A DNA stretch of 64,000 nt, taken from Clostridiales bacterium. Its GTDB lineage: Bacteria > Bacillota > Clostridia > Oscillospirales > Oscillospiraceae. How positions within the stretch are numbered: the first letter of the stretch is position 1; the number at the start of each line of letters is the position of its first letter. Position numbers and translations under genes: made by a program. A model generated the notes under the pieces. That model did no database searches. It had not been told where the DNA came from and saw nothing but the letters and a program-made list of their open reading frames with translations. Below, one piece after another: positions 23,840 through 31,791 of this stretch. Where the stretch lies: NCBI GenBank assembly GCA_012719035.1, contig JAAYBD010000042.1:20520-84519 (forward strand), read 5' to 3'.

Positions 23840-25597
23840 TTATTCGCCGGAAAAGCGGGATTTTTGGGTGTAGTGGGTGTGGAGAAGCTCGTGAGCCTTG
23901 TGGCTGCCCGGCTTTTCCAGATAGGAGTCGTAAATTTCCTTGAGAATGGGGTTATCGTGGGACTTGCGCATGGCCATATCGGAATCCTGCGAATAGAGCG
24001 CCTTTGCACGCATCGCCTTGAGGTCCACATTGTTGCGAACGCTTGCGGGCTGGAGGGGCTGACCGCCGCCGTTGACACAGCCGCCGGGGCAGGCCATGAC
24101 TTCGATGAAGTGGTAGTTCTTTTCACCGCGCTTGATGGATTCAAGAACTTCCTTGGCATTTTTCAGGCCGGAGGTAACAGCGACGTTGAGCGTTAGGTCG
24201 CCGACTTTATAAGTCCTCTCCTTGACAGCGTCCGTGCCGCGGACGTCCGTAAACTCAACGGGAGCATTGGGGTCGCCCGTAATCCACTCCGCAGCGGTGC
24301 GGAGTGCTGCTTCCATAACGCCGCCGGTTGCGCCGAAGATGACGGCGGCGCCGGTGGAGATGCCGAGAGGATCGTCAAACTTCTCATCGGGCAGGTTTGC
24401 AAAGTCGATGCCCGCGCGCTCGATCATTCTGCCAAGCTCGCGTGTGGTCAGTGCAACATCGACATCGGGAACGCCGTTTACAGACTGCTCCTCGCGCTTG
24501 CACTCGTACTTTTTCGCGGTGCAGGGCATAATGCTGACCATGAAAATATTCTTCGGGTCAATGCCCAGCTTTTCGGCATACCAGCTCTTGGTGAGCGCAC
24601 CGAACATCTGCTGAGGAGATTTGCATGTAGAGAGATTGTCGATGAACTCTGGATAATAGTGCTCGCAATAGTTTATCCAGCCGGGTGAGCAGGATGTGAT
24701 GAGGGGAAGCGTCCCGCCGGTCTTAATGCGCTCAACCAGCTCGTTTGCCTCCTCAACTATGGTGAGGTCTGCGGAAAGGTCAGTGTCGAACACATCGTCA
24801 AAGCCGAGGCGGCGGAGCGCCGCGACCATCTTGCCCTCGACATTCGTGCCGATGGGCATATTGAAGCACTCGCCGAGCGTTGCGCGGATAGAGGGCGCCG
24901 TCTGAACGACAACGCGCTTTTCGGGGTCAGAAAGAGCCGCCCATACCTTGTCCGTATCGTCTTTTTCCTGAAGCGCGCCTGTGGGACAGGCAACGATGCA
25001 CTGACCGCAGGAGACGCAGGCGACGGTGCTTAAAGGAGCATCGAAAGCGCTGCCGATGTGTGTGTCGAAACCGCGCTTGTTGACGCCGATGACCGCAGCG
25101 TCCTGAATGTGGTCGCAGACGGCAGTGCAGCGGCGGCAGAGGATACACTTTGAGTTGTCGCGTATCATATGCGTAGCCGAATCGTCTATGCTGCTCGGAG
25201 TTTTCAAGCCGTCGAATATGGACTCGTCGTCAACGCCGTAGTCCCGGCAGAGTTTCTGAAGTTCGCAGCTGCCGGAGCGTACACAGCTCAGACATTCGCG
25301 GCGGTGGTTGGAAAGCAGAAGCTGAAGATTTATCTTGCGCGCATCAAAAACGCGTCTGCTGTTTGTGATGACCTCCATGCCCTCGGCAACGGGGAAAACA
25401 CAGGCCGCGTTCAGTTTGGGAGAACCCTTGATCTCGACGACGCACATGCGGCAGGCGCCGATCTCGTTGATGTCTTTAAGATAACAGAGAGTGGGGATGT
25501 CTATATTTGCTTCGCGGGCTGCCTGCAGGATGGTTGAACCTTCGGGTACGGTCACTTTCATCCCGTTTATAGTGAGATTTACCATTTTCATTTCCAT
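23840..25597 (-). CDS. hndD: [FeFe]-hydrogenase catalytic subunit (HndD/HydA type)
   Basis: A 585-residue cytosolic hydrogenase. In order: a plant-type 2Fe-2S domain (about 1-80, CYLKDINEIGACRMC), a His-Cys 4Fe-4S segment (CLSCVRSGSCELQKLC), a 2x4Fe-4S ferredoxin domain (CILCRRCTAVCDH and CGQCIVACPTGAL), the H-cluster domain, and a small-subunit-like C-terminus. H-cluster motifs are TSCSPGW (L1), MPCTAKKYE (L2) and EVMACPGGCVNGGGQP (L3). L1 has Ser where TSCCPGW has its second Cys. Two starts are possible, 25597 and 25591, both near AGGAGAGGAGG; spacing favours 25591 slightly. It ends the operon nuoE-ATPase-2Fe2S-nuoF-hydA, the arrangement of trimeric or tetrameric NAD(P)-linked, often bifurcating hydrogenases. 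Confidence 0.95.
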   Translation of the reverse strand: MEMKMVNLTINGMKVTVPEGSTILQAAREANIDIPTLCYLKDINEIGACRMCVVEIKGSPKLNAACVFPVAEGMEVITNSRRVFDARKINLQLLLSNHRRECLSCVRSGSCELQKLCRDYGVDDESIFDGLKTPSSIDDSATHMIRDNSKCILCRRCTAVCDHIQDAAVIGVNKRGFDTHIGSAFDAPLSTVACVSCGQCIVACPTGALQEKDDTDKVWAALSDPEKRVVVQTAPSIRATLGECFNMPIGTNVEGKMVAALRRLGFDDVFDTDLSADLTIVEEANELVERIKTGGTLPLITSCSPGWINYCEHYYPEFIDNLSTCKSPQQMFGALTKSWYAEKLGIDPKNIFMVSIMPCTAKKYECKREEQSVNGVPDVDVALTTRELGRMIERAGIDFANLPDEKFDDPLGISTGAAVIFGATGGVMEAALRTAAEWITGDPNAPVEFTDVRGTDAVKERTYKVGDLTLNVAVTSGLKNAKEVLESIKRGEKNYHFIEVMACPGGCVNGGGQPLQPASVRNNVDLKAMRAKALYSQDSDMAMRKSHDNPILKEIYDSYLEKPGSHKAHELLHTHYTQKSRFSGE

Positions 25598-25609
25598 ATC
25601 CTCCTCTCC

Positions 25610-27397
25610 TTATCTTTTTGAGACTGCGGCAAATTTGCAGCTGTCGATGCAGGCGCCGCACTTTATGCACTTTTCAGTGTCGATTACATGTGCCTTCTTG
25701 ACCTCGCCTGTGATGGCGGATGTCGGGCAGTTGCGTGCGCAGAGCGTGCAGCCCTTGCACTTGTCGGGGTCGATGTAGAAGCTGAGCAGCTTCTTGCAGA
25801 CGCCGGCGGGACAGCGCTTGTCGACCACATGTGCCTCGTATTCATCGCGGAAGAAGCGCAGTGTTGACAAAACGGGGTTCGGAGCAGTCTGTCCGAGACC
25901 ACAGAGGGCGTTTTCCTTGATGTAGTAGCAGAGACTTTCCAGCCTGTCCAAATCTTCAAGCTCCGCCTGCCCGGAGATGATGTTGTCGAGCATTTCGAGC
26001 ATGCGGCGTATGCCGATGCGGCAGGGAGTGCACTTTCCGCAGCTTTCGTCAACGGTGAATTCGAGGAAGAACTTTGCGATGTCGACCATGCAGTTGTCCT
26101 CGTCCATGACGATCATTCCGCCGGAACCCATGATGGAGCCGATGGCAATCAGGTTGTCATAGTCGACTGGCACGTCCATGTGCGCCGCAGGGATGCAGCC
26201 GCCGGAGGGACCGCCGGTCTGTACTGCCTTGAACTTCTTGCCGTTGGGTATGCCGCCGCCGATCTCCTCAACGATTTCACGCAGGGTGGTGCCCATGGGG
26301 ACTTCGACAAGACCCGTGTGGTTTATCTTTCCGCCAAGCGCAAACACCTTGGTACCCTTGGATTTCTCCGTTCCCATGGATGCAAACCAATCTGCACCGT
26401 TTAGGATTATGCAGGGAATATTGGCATATGTTTCGACGTTGTTGATGATGGTGGGCTTGCCGAAAAGTCCCTTGACCGCGGGGAAGGGAGGACGGGGACG
26501 GGGGTCGCCGCGTTTGCCTTCGATGGAGTTCAAAAGGGCTGTTTCCTCGCCGCAGACGAAGGCGCCTGCGCCCAAGCGTATATCTACATCGAAGCTGAAA
26601 TCTGTTCCGAGAATGTTTTTGCCAAGGAGTCCCGCTTCTCTTGCCTGCTCGATGGCGATTTTAAGGCGCTTGACGGCGATGGGGTACTCCGCGCGGACAT
26701 AAACATAACCGTAGGATGCACCTATCGCGTAACCTGCAATCGCCATAGCTTCGAGAACGCTGTGCGGGTCGCCTTCAAGAACGCTGCGGTCCATAAAGGC
26801 GCCTGGGTCGCCCTCGTCGGCGTTGCAGCAGACGTATTTCTCGTCTCCGGACTGAGCCGCGGCAAAACTCCACTTTTTTCCGGTGGGGAAGCCGCCGCCG
26901 CCGCGGCCGCGCAGTCCGCTGTCGGTGATCGTCTTTATAACATCTTCCGGCTTCATCTCGGTAAGAGCCTTGGCAAGTGCCATGTAGCCGTCATATGCTA
27001 TGTATTCTTTGATGTTTTCTGGGTCTATTATTCCGCAGTTGCGCAGGGCAACGCGTTTTTGTTTGCGGTAGAAGTCTGTCTTATCCAAACTGAGGATGGT
27101 GTCTTCGGCGACCGTTTCGCTGTAAAGGAGACGCTTTACAAGCCTGCCCTTGAGCAGATGCTCCTCAACGATTTCTTTTATATCCTCAAGCTTTACCTGA
27201 GAATAAAAAGCTCCTTCGGGGTATACGACAACAACGGGACCCAGCGCGCACAGACCGAAGCAGCCTGTCTGTATGACCTTTACTTCTTCGCTGAGGCCGG
27301 CGGAAGCCAGTTCGGCTTCAAAACGATCGAAAAGTTTGTCGCTTCCGGAGGAATGACAGCCGGTACCGCCGCAAACGAGGACATGTGAGCGAACCAT
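25610..27397 (-). CDS. hndC: NuoF-like NAD(P)H-binding flavoprotein subunit of the hydrogenase
   Basis: A 595-residue subunit. It has an N-terminal thioredoxin-like 2Fe-2S domain (CGGTGCHSSGS and TGCFGLC), the FMN/NADH-binding core with GLRGRGGGGFPTGKKW and CNADEGDPGAFMDRS, a 4Fe-4S site ESCGKCTPCRIG, and a C-terminal 2x4Fe-4S ferredoxin domain (CKGCTLCARNCPTSAI and CIKCGACIDSC). It passes electrons between NAD(P)H and the Fe-S chain of the catalytic subunit; in bifurcating enzymes its FMN is the proposed branching site. The TAA stop lies 12 bases before hndD. The ATG is preceded by AAGGAGGTAG. Confidence 0.95.
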   Translation of the reverse strand: MVRSHVLVCGGTGCHSSGSDKLFDRFEAELASAGLSEEVKVIQTGCFGLCALGPVVVVYPEGAFYSQVKLEDIKEIVEEHLLKGRLVKRLLYSETVAEDTILSLDKTDFYRKQKRVALRNCGIIDPENIKEYIAYDGYMALAKALTEMKPEDVIKTITDSGLRGRGGGGFPTGKKWSFAAAQSGDEKYVCCNADEGDPGAFMDRSVLEGDPHSVLEAMAIAGYAIGASYGYVYVRAEYPIAVKRLKIAIEQAREAGLLGKNILGTDFSFDVDIRLGAGAFVCGEETALLNSIEGKRGDPRPRPPFPAVKGLFGKPTIINNVETYANIPCIILNGADWFASMGTEKSKGTKVFALGGKINHTGLVEVPMGTTLREIVEEIGGGIPNGKKFKAVQTGGPSGGCIPAAHMDVPVDYDNLIAIGSIMGSGGMIVMDEDNCMVDIAKFFLEFTVDESCGKCTPCRIGIRRMLEMLDNIISGQAELEDLDRLESLCYYIKENALCGLGQTAPNPVLSTLRFFRDEYEAHVVDKRCPAGVCKKLLSFYIDPDKCKGCTLCARNCPTSAITGEVKKAHVIDTEKCIKCGACIDSCKFAAVSKR

Positions 27398-27409
27398 AAT
27401 ACTACCTCC

Positions 27410-27781
27410 TTAATTCGCGTTGGCGCCGATGGTATATTCAACCACAGGATTGCCGTTTACTACGTGCTGTGCAACGATCTTGGGAACTTTTTCGGGCGTG
27501 ACGTATACATAGGTGGTCTTTGTTCCGTCGGCATCATAAATCTCGACCACCGGCTCAAACTGACAGATGCCGATGCAGCCGGTTTGAGAGACAACGATAT
27601 CGGTAAGCTTGCGGGTTTCGAGCTCTTTGACAAAAGCGGTAAGTACGGGGCGGGCGCCTGCCGCGATGCCGCAGGTTGCCATGCCGACGAGGATTCTCAT
27701 GCGGTATTCGCCGTCTTTGCGTACGCCGATTTTTGTCTTCATCTCGTCGCGCAAAGCCTGAAGTTCTGCTAAAGTCTTCAT
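27410..27781 (-). CDS. hndB: Thioredoxin-like 2Fe-2S subunit (HndB-like)
   Basis: A 123-residue thioredoxin-like [2Fe-2S] ferredoxin. The cysteine pattern is MATCGIAAG (one Cys in the first loop) and SQTGCIGICQFEPVVEI in the second half, with the spacing of HndB-type subunits. The N-terminal helix (LAELQALRDEMKTKIGVRK) is typical. It lies 12 bases upstream of hndC in the operon. It probably forms part of the Fe-S relay of the hydrogenase. Confidence 0.9.
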   Translation of the reverse strand: MKTLAELQALRDEMKTKIGVRKDGEYRMRILVGMATCGIAAGARPVLTAFVKELETRKLTDIVVSQTGCIGICQFEPVVEIYDADGTKTTYVYVTPEKVPKIVAQHVVNGNPVVEYTIGANAN

Positions 27782-27846
27782 CTTTGGACTACCTCCTGAA
27801 TTGTTGGGACCGCCCGAAGGCGCTCCTGATTGTTTTGTTGGACCGG

Positions 27847-28398
27847 TCAGCGACCGGTGAAAAGATCACTTGTGTTTTCCGCCAGAAAGTCGCGGATGAA
27901 TTTAGAAACCTTGGGATCGTTCAATTCGATCCCCTCAAGTATACGGCGGAATTCGCGCGTATCCAGAATCATCTCGGAGTCTTCAAAGCGGCGCCTGTAT
28001 ATAAAGTCTATCTGCGGATTGCAGTGGATGAGCGTACAGATAGTCTCGTTGATGTCTCCAAGCGGCATCAGGTCTATGCTTGAACGAACGAAATAAGCTG
28101 TGATGACTGTGCCTTTTCCGATGCTGCTCCGGATATCCATTTTGCCGCCGGCAAGCTCCGCTGCCATTTTGAAAAACGGAAGACCTAAACCGACTTTTCT
28201 GGTGTTTCGCGTAGTGAAAAACGGATCGGCTGCATTTTTAAGCTGCTCGGGGCTCATCCCGCAGCCGTTGTCGGAAATCTCTATGGTCAGCAGGTCTTCT
28301 GCGGGCTGCTCGTCGATAGTGATTTCGACAAGGCTCGCCCCTGCGCGAACGGAGTTTTCCGCCACATCCAATATATTCATGGAAAGCTCCTGCATCAT
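27847..28398 (-). CDS. Histidine-kinase-like ATP-binding protein (HATPase_c) in the hydrogenase operon
   Basis: A 183-residue protein consisting mainly of a GHKL ATPase domain: N-box ELSMNILDVAENSVRAGAS, G1 box ISDNGCGM, F-box DPFFTTRNTRKVGLGLPFF and G2 segment GKGTVITAYF. No phosphoacceptor dimerisation domain is present, so it is closer to a stand-alone ATPase than to a sensor kinase. Its C-terminal 40 residues carry no recognised domain. Such a gene recurs in NuoE/NuoF/HydA operons of thermophilic and gut clostridia; its role is unknown but regulatory. A second ATPase of this fold lies in the divergent module at 29655. Confidence 0.88.
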   Translation of the reverse strand: MMQELSMNILDVAENSVRAGASLVEITIDEQPAEDLLTIEISDNGCGMSPEQLKNAADPFFTTRNTRKVGLGLPFFKMAAELAGGKMDIRSSIGKGTVITAYFVRSSIDLMPLGDINETICTLIHCNPQIDFIYRRRFEDSEMILDTREFRRILEGIELNDPKVSKFIRDFLAENTSDLFTGR

Positions 28399-28420
28399 AG
28401 ACTTGCCTCCGAGGCTTCGC

Positions 28421-28912
28421 CTATTCGCATTTTTCGAGGATTCCGTCTATCTGGTCCGGGGTGACCTTTCCGTATACATTGTCATTGATGCTGAAAACAG
28501 GAGCGAGTCCGCAGGCGCCCACGCAGCGGCAGGCGTCAAGTGAAAACTTGCCGTCGGGCGTGCAGCCGCCGTCTTCGACGCCGAGCTTTTCCTTGATCTT
28601 ATCATAGATTTCTCCCGCACCCTTGACGTAGCAGGCTGTTCCGAGACAAACCGAGATCGCATATTTGCCTTTGGGATTGAAAGAAAACTGGGAATAAAAG
28701 GTTGCAACACTGTAAACTTTTTCTGCAGAGACATGGAGTTCAGAGGCTATTACGTTAATGACCTCTTGGGGCAGATAGCCGTAGATTTCCTGTGCGGCCT
28801 GCAGTATCTGGACTAGCGAATGATCTCCCTGCAAGGCCGCGATGCTCTCGCGCAGCTTTTTGTCCTGCTCCGCTGTTCCGATCACTGCAGTTTCGCATGT
28901 TTTGCATGACAT
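28421..28912 (-). CDS. hndA: NuoE-like 2Fe-2S subunit of the hydrogenase (HndA-like)
   Basis: A 163-residue NADH-dehydrogenase 24-kDa-type subunit. The helical N-terminus precedes the thioredoxin-like domain, with VYSVATFYSQFSFNPKGKY followed by the 2Fe-2S cysteines in CLGTACYVKGA and CRCVGACGLAPV. Length matches HndA/HydC proteins. It is the first gene of the hydrogenase operon, reading leftwards, with AGGAGGAAA upstream. The 392-base region to its right is shared with the divergent sensory operon. Confidence 0.93.
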   Translation of the reverse strand: MSCKTCETAVIGTAEQDKKLRESIAALQGDHSLVQILQAAQEIYGYLPQEVINVIASELHVSAEKVYSVATFYSQFSFNPKGKYAISVCLGTACYVKGAGEIYDKIKEKLGVEDGGCTPDGKFSLDACRCVGACGLAPVFSINDNVYGKVTPDQIDGILEKCE

Positions 28913-28986
28913 TTGCGTTTCCTCCTGTTTTATTTGTTATTGATTACCTGCTGCCGGGAAAAATAATAGCAGCGGCTTCTTTCTAA

Positions 28987-29020
28987 TATTGTAATTGTGC
29001 CATTATTGTAATTGTACCAT
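28987..29020. repeat. Two tandem 17-base repeats in the hydrogenase control region
   Basis: TATTGTAATTGTGCCAT (28987-29003) is followed directly by TATTGTAATTGTACCAT (29004-29020), 16 of 17 bases identical. A related ATTGTACC recurs at 29080-29087 in the plus-strand promoter. These look like repeated protein-binding sites upstream of the hydrogenase operon. The rest of 28913-29304 is AT-rich. Confidence 0.7.
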
Positions 29021-29080
29021 CTGAAGATACGTTTTACCATAGTAAATTCTTGCTTTTTCAACATACCTTGCTTTGTATGA

Positions 29081-29109
29081 TTGTACCGTAAAACAAAGTA
29101 TGATATAAT
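29081..29109 (+). promoter_or_regulatory. Promoter of the DRTGG / H-cluster / PHP operon
   Basis: TTGTAC (29081-29086) and TATAAT (29104-29109) with a 17-base spacer. The transcript would have a leader of about 185 bases containing a small hairpin (AGCTGC/GCAGCT, about 29152-29166). Confidence 0.7.
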
Positions 29110-29304
29110 ATCTCAAATAAAAACTATATTTTATCTGGCCTATGTGCCATAAAGCTGCCTTGCAGCTGTGACATAATGTCCGCAAGTGATCACTATATTT
29201 GACCTTGATCCGTAAGTGTATGTTAGCTGCGGGTTTTGGCAGGGAACATTCAAATACAGCTTTTAAAATCCTGCAATCACATTTTGAATTACGGGGGAAC
29301 AAAT

Positions 29305-29658
29305 ATGCTTATAAAGGAAATCCGGGATACACTGGATGCAGAACTCCTTGTGGGTGAAGATCTGCTGGAAACAGAAGTTCACACCGCCTGCGGAAGCGAC
29401 ATGATGAGCGACGTTCTTGCCTTTGTCAAAGATCAGGCTGTCCTCATTACGGGACTTTTGAACCAACAGGCAATAAGGACGGCGGCGATGATGGACATGG
29501 TCTGTGTTGTTTTTGTGCGGGGAAAGAGACCCGGCGAAGACATTCTTCAGGTAGCCAGAGAAAACGGAATTGCAGTCATGGCGACAACCCATAGAATGTT
29601 TACTGCCTGCGGTCTGCTTTACGAGGCGGGACTTAACGGAGGGTGTAAGACGATATGA
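29305..29658 (+). CDS. DRTGG-domain protein
   Basis: A 117-residue protein consisting of one DRTGG domain (a ligand-binding module also found with CBS domains and in phosphotransacetylases). Features are AELLVGEDLLETEVHTACGSDMMSD, the loop VLITGLLNQQAIRTA and a closing VMATTHRMFTACGLLYEAG. The ATG at 29305 follows ACGGGGGA; an in-frame upstream start at 29236 has no ribosome site. It overlaps the next gene by four bases. It is the first gene of a five-gene module with an anti-sigma-type ATPase, a divergent H-cluster protein, a second DRTGG protein and a PHP protein. Its ligand is unknown. Confidence 0.85.
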   Translation: MLIKEIRDTLDAELLVGEDLLETEVHTACGSDMMSDVLAFVKDQAVLITGLLNQQAIRTAAMMDMVCVVFVRGKRPGEDILQVARENGIAVMATTHRMFTACGLLYEAGLNGGCKTI

Positions 29659-30095
29659 GCGATATGAGCGGTAACAGCCTGCATTATCACTATATAGTGC
29701 CCGGAGATGATTTTACTCAGGCGGGCGCGGCTTCAAGTGCTGTGAAGCAAATATTGAAACAGCTGGGTTTAAATCCGCAGACTATAAGAAAAATGTCGAT
29801 CTCCTTATATGAGGGGGAAATAAACATGGTCATACATGCCGGCGGCGGGGAGATTGACGTCGATATTGACGACAAAAAAATCGTTGCTGTACTTACAGAT
29901 TACGGTCCCGGAATCGAGGATGTCGATCTTGCCATGCAGGCCGGCTGGTCAACTGCTTCCGAACAGGTTCGGGGTTTGGGATTTGGAGCAGGTATGGGTC
30001 TGCCGAATATGAAAAAGTATTCCGATGAGCTAATAATAAACACAACAGTCGGTGCAGGTACTAAAGTTACCATTGTGGTGAATATAGAAAACTGA
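29655..30095 (+). CDS. Anti-sigma-factor-type ATP-binding protein (HATPase_c)
   Basis: A 146-residue GHKL ATPase resembling SpoIIAB/RsbW-type serine-kinase anti-sigma factors. Motifs are SISLYEGEINMVIHAGGG (N-box region, with the N in EINMVIHA), TDYGPGIED (G1) and RGLGFGAGMGLPNMKKYSDE, with the glycine-rich lid. It starts within the stop codon of the DRTGG gene (ATGA overlap). Classical partners (STAS anti-antisigma factor, sigma factor) are not adjacent, so its target may be a protein of this module or the ATPase of the divergent hydrogenase operon. Confidence 0.88.
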   Translation: MSDMSGNSLHYHYIVPGDDFTQAGAASSAVKQILKQLGLNPQTIRKMSISLYEGEINMVIHAGGGEIDVDIDDKKIVAVLTDYGPGIEDVDLAMQAGWSTASEQVRGLGFGAGMGLPNMKKYSDELIINTTVGAGTKVTIVVNIEN

Positions 30096-30116
30096 CGTAA
30101 CATATGGAGGTTAGAA

Positions 30117-31439
30117 ATGTCCGAATATTTTCACTCCGTAACGCTGGATAAGGATGCCTGCCGCGGATGTATCACCTGCGTAAAACGATGTCCGACGGAG
30201 GCTATACGTGTGCGCAACGGAAAGGCGCAGATCACCGGAGAGCGGTGTATAGATTGCGGCGAGTGTATCCGCGTCTGCCCGCATCATGCGAAACTTGCCG
30301 TTACGGATCCGCTTAGTTCGATAGAGCGCTTTAAATATAAGGTCGTGCTTCCTCCTCCGTCCCTTTTCGGGCAATATAAGCGGCAGGAGGACCTTGAGCT
30401 TATACGCGCTGCGCTGCGCAGACTCGGATTTGACGAGGTATATGAAGTGGCGGCAGCGGCAGAGCTTGTTTCGGATGCTACCCGGCGCCTGATGGAACAG
30501 GGAACTCTGAATAAACCGGTGATTTCGTCCGCCTGCCCCGCCGTTCTGAGACTTATCCGTATTCGCTTTCCGCAGCTGCTGGAAAACGTGCTTCCTCTTT
30601 CCGCTCCTATGGAGGTTGCCGCCAGACTGGCGCGCGATCAGGCTGTTTCGGAAACGGGACTGAAGCCGGAGGAAATCGGAATAGCCTTTATCACTCCCTG
30701 TCCTGCCAAGGTTACCGCTATAAAAAATCCGATGGGTACGGAAAAGAGCAGCGTGGACCTTGCGATTTCTGTCAGCGAAATATACCCGGCACTGTTGTCG
30801 GCAATGAATAAATGTGCCAAGGAGGGGACTGGACCGGATACCGCGCAGAGCGGACGGACAGGACTGAGCTGGGGCAACAGCGGCGGTGAGGCGGCGGCTA
30901 CCTTCACAGTTCGTTATCTTGCGGCGGATGGCATCGAGAACGTGATAAATGTGCTGGAGGAAATGGAGGGCGACCGACTTTCCGATCAGGACTTTGTGGA
31001 GCTTAACGCCTGCCCCGCAGGCTGCGTGGGCGGAGTACTTAACATTGAAAACCCTTATGTTGCAGCTACAAGAATGAAGCATCTCCGCAATTATCGTCCG
31101 GTGGCATGCAACAACATAGAGGGGAAAGCAATACCGGAGGAGATACTTTGGGATGCTGAGGTTAAGCCTATATCAGCCCTGCGCCTTGACCCTCTGCCCC
31201 AGCATTCTATGAAAATGATGCGTGAGATCGAGGAGATAGAGTCAAAACTTTACGGGCTGGACTGCGGCTCCTGCGGAGCGCCGTCCTGCCGTGCGCTTGC
31301 AGAGGATATAGTGCTTGGACACTCGACCGAGGATGCCTGCATCTACCTCCTGAAAGACAAAGTCGAGGCTGTTCGGGCAAGTATGCTGTCTCTGAAGCTT
31401 GACAGCCGGGATAAAAGCGGGGATAAACCATGCGTGTAA
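30117..31439 (+). CDS. Divergent H-cluster protein with ferredoxin and Fe-S domains (putative sensory [FeFe]-hydrogenase)
   Basis: A 440-residue protein. It has an N-terminal 2x4Fe-4S ferredoxin (CRGCITCVKRCPTEAI and CIDCGECIRVCPHHA), an Fe-hydrogenase large-subunit domain (about 70-330) and a C-terminal 4Fe-4S (Fe-S) domain, CGSCGAPSCRALAEDIVLG. The H-cluster loops are SSACPAV (L1), TPCPAKVTA (L2) and NACPAGCVGG (L3): the four cluster-ligand cysteines are conserved, but the proton-transfer Cys of L1 is Ala and the Met and Glu of L2 are Thr and Ala. This combination matches putatively sensory, low-activity groups. It lacks a PAS domain. It sits between an anti-sigma-type ATPase and a DRTGG protein, so signalling through them is inferred. 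Confidence 0.88.
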   Translation: MSEYFHSVTLDKDACRGCITCVKRCPTEAIRVRNGKAQITGERCIDCGECIRVCPHHAKLAVTDPLSSIERFKYKVVLPPPSLFGQYKRQEDLELIRAALRRLGFDEVYEVAAAAELVSDATRRLMEQGTLNKPVISSACPAVLRLIRIRFPQLLENVLPLSAPMEVAARLARDQAVSETGLKPEEIGIAFITPCPAKVTAIKNPMGTEKSSVDLAISVSEIYPALLSAMNKCAKEGTGPDTAQSGRTGLSWGNSGGEAAATFTVRYLAADGIENVINVLEEMEGDRLSDQDFVELNACPAGCVGGVLNIENPYVAATRMKHLRNYRPVACNNIEGKAIPEEILWDAEVKPISALRLDPLPQHSMKMMREIEEIESKLYGLDCGSCGAPSCRALAEDIVLGHSTEDACIYLLKDKVEAVRASMLSLKLDSRDKSGDKPCV

Positions 31440-31765
31440 ATGATTTATGTGAAAAGCTTGGATGGGAGCTTGTCCACGGCGACGGTGAACGGGAGATAAC
31501 GGGCGGCATTTACTGCTGCGACCTGCTGTCTATCGTCATGGGAAGAGCACCCTCGGACAGCCTTTGGATAACGGTTATGGGCAATGTCAACGCCATGGCT
31601 GTGGCAGCCCTTGCCGATACCGCCTGCGTTGCTGTGGCAGAGAATATGCTGATTGACGACGAAGCGATTGCGGGAGCAAAAAAGGGGAACGTCACCGTAA
31701 TTCGCACAGGTCTGCCGGTTTTTGAGTCTGCAATGGCTGCGGCAAGGCTTTTAGGGCTTAACTGA
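31430..31765 (+). CDS. Second DRTGG-domain protein
   Basis: A 111-residue single-domain protein paralogous to the one at 29305, overlapping the H-cluster gene by 10 bases. Recognisable segments are GWELVHGDGEREITGGIYCCD, DLLSIVMGRAPSDSLWI and the closing VTVIRTGLPVFESAMAAARL. The paired DRTGG genes bracketing the ATPase and H-cluster genes suggest a heteromeric complex. Confidence 0.82.
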   Translation: MRVNDLCEKLGWELVHGDGEREITGGIYCCDLLSIVMGRAPSDSLWITVMGNVNAMAVAALADTACVAVAENMLIDDEAIAGAKKGNVTVIRTGLPVFESAMAAARLLGLN

Positions 31766-31791
31766 TTATTGCAAAACAAGGGGGGATGAGT

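Noticed and set aside
30111..31082. A 323-codon open frame on the minus strand opposite the H-cluster gene
   Set aside because: It is antisense to a gene with clear ferredoxin and H-cluster motifs, has no ribosome site, and its translation is basic and shows no domain.
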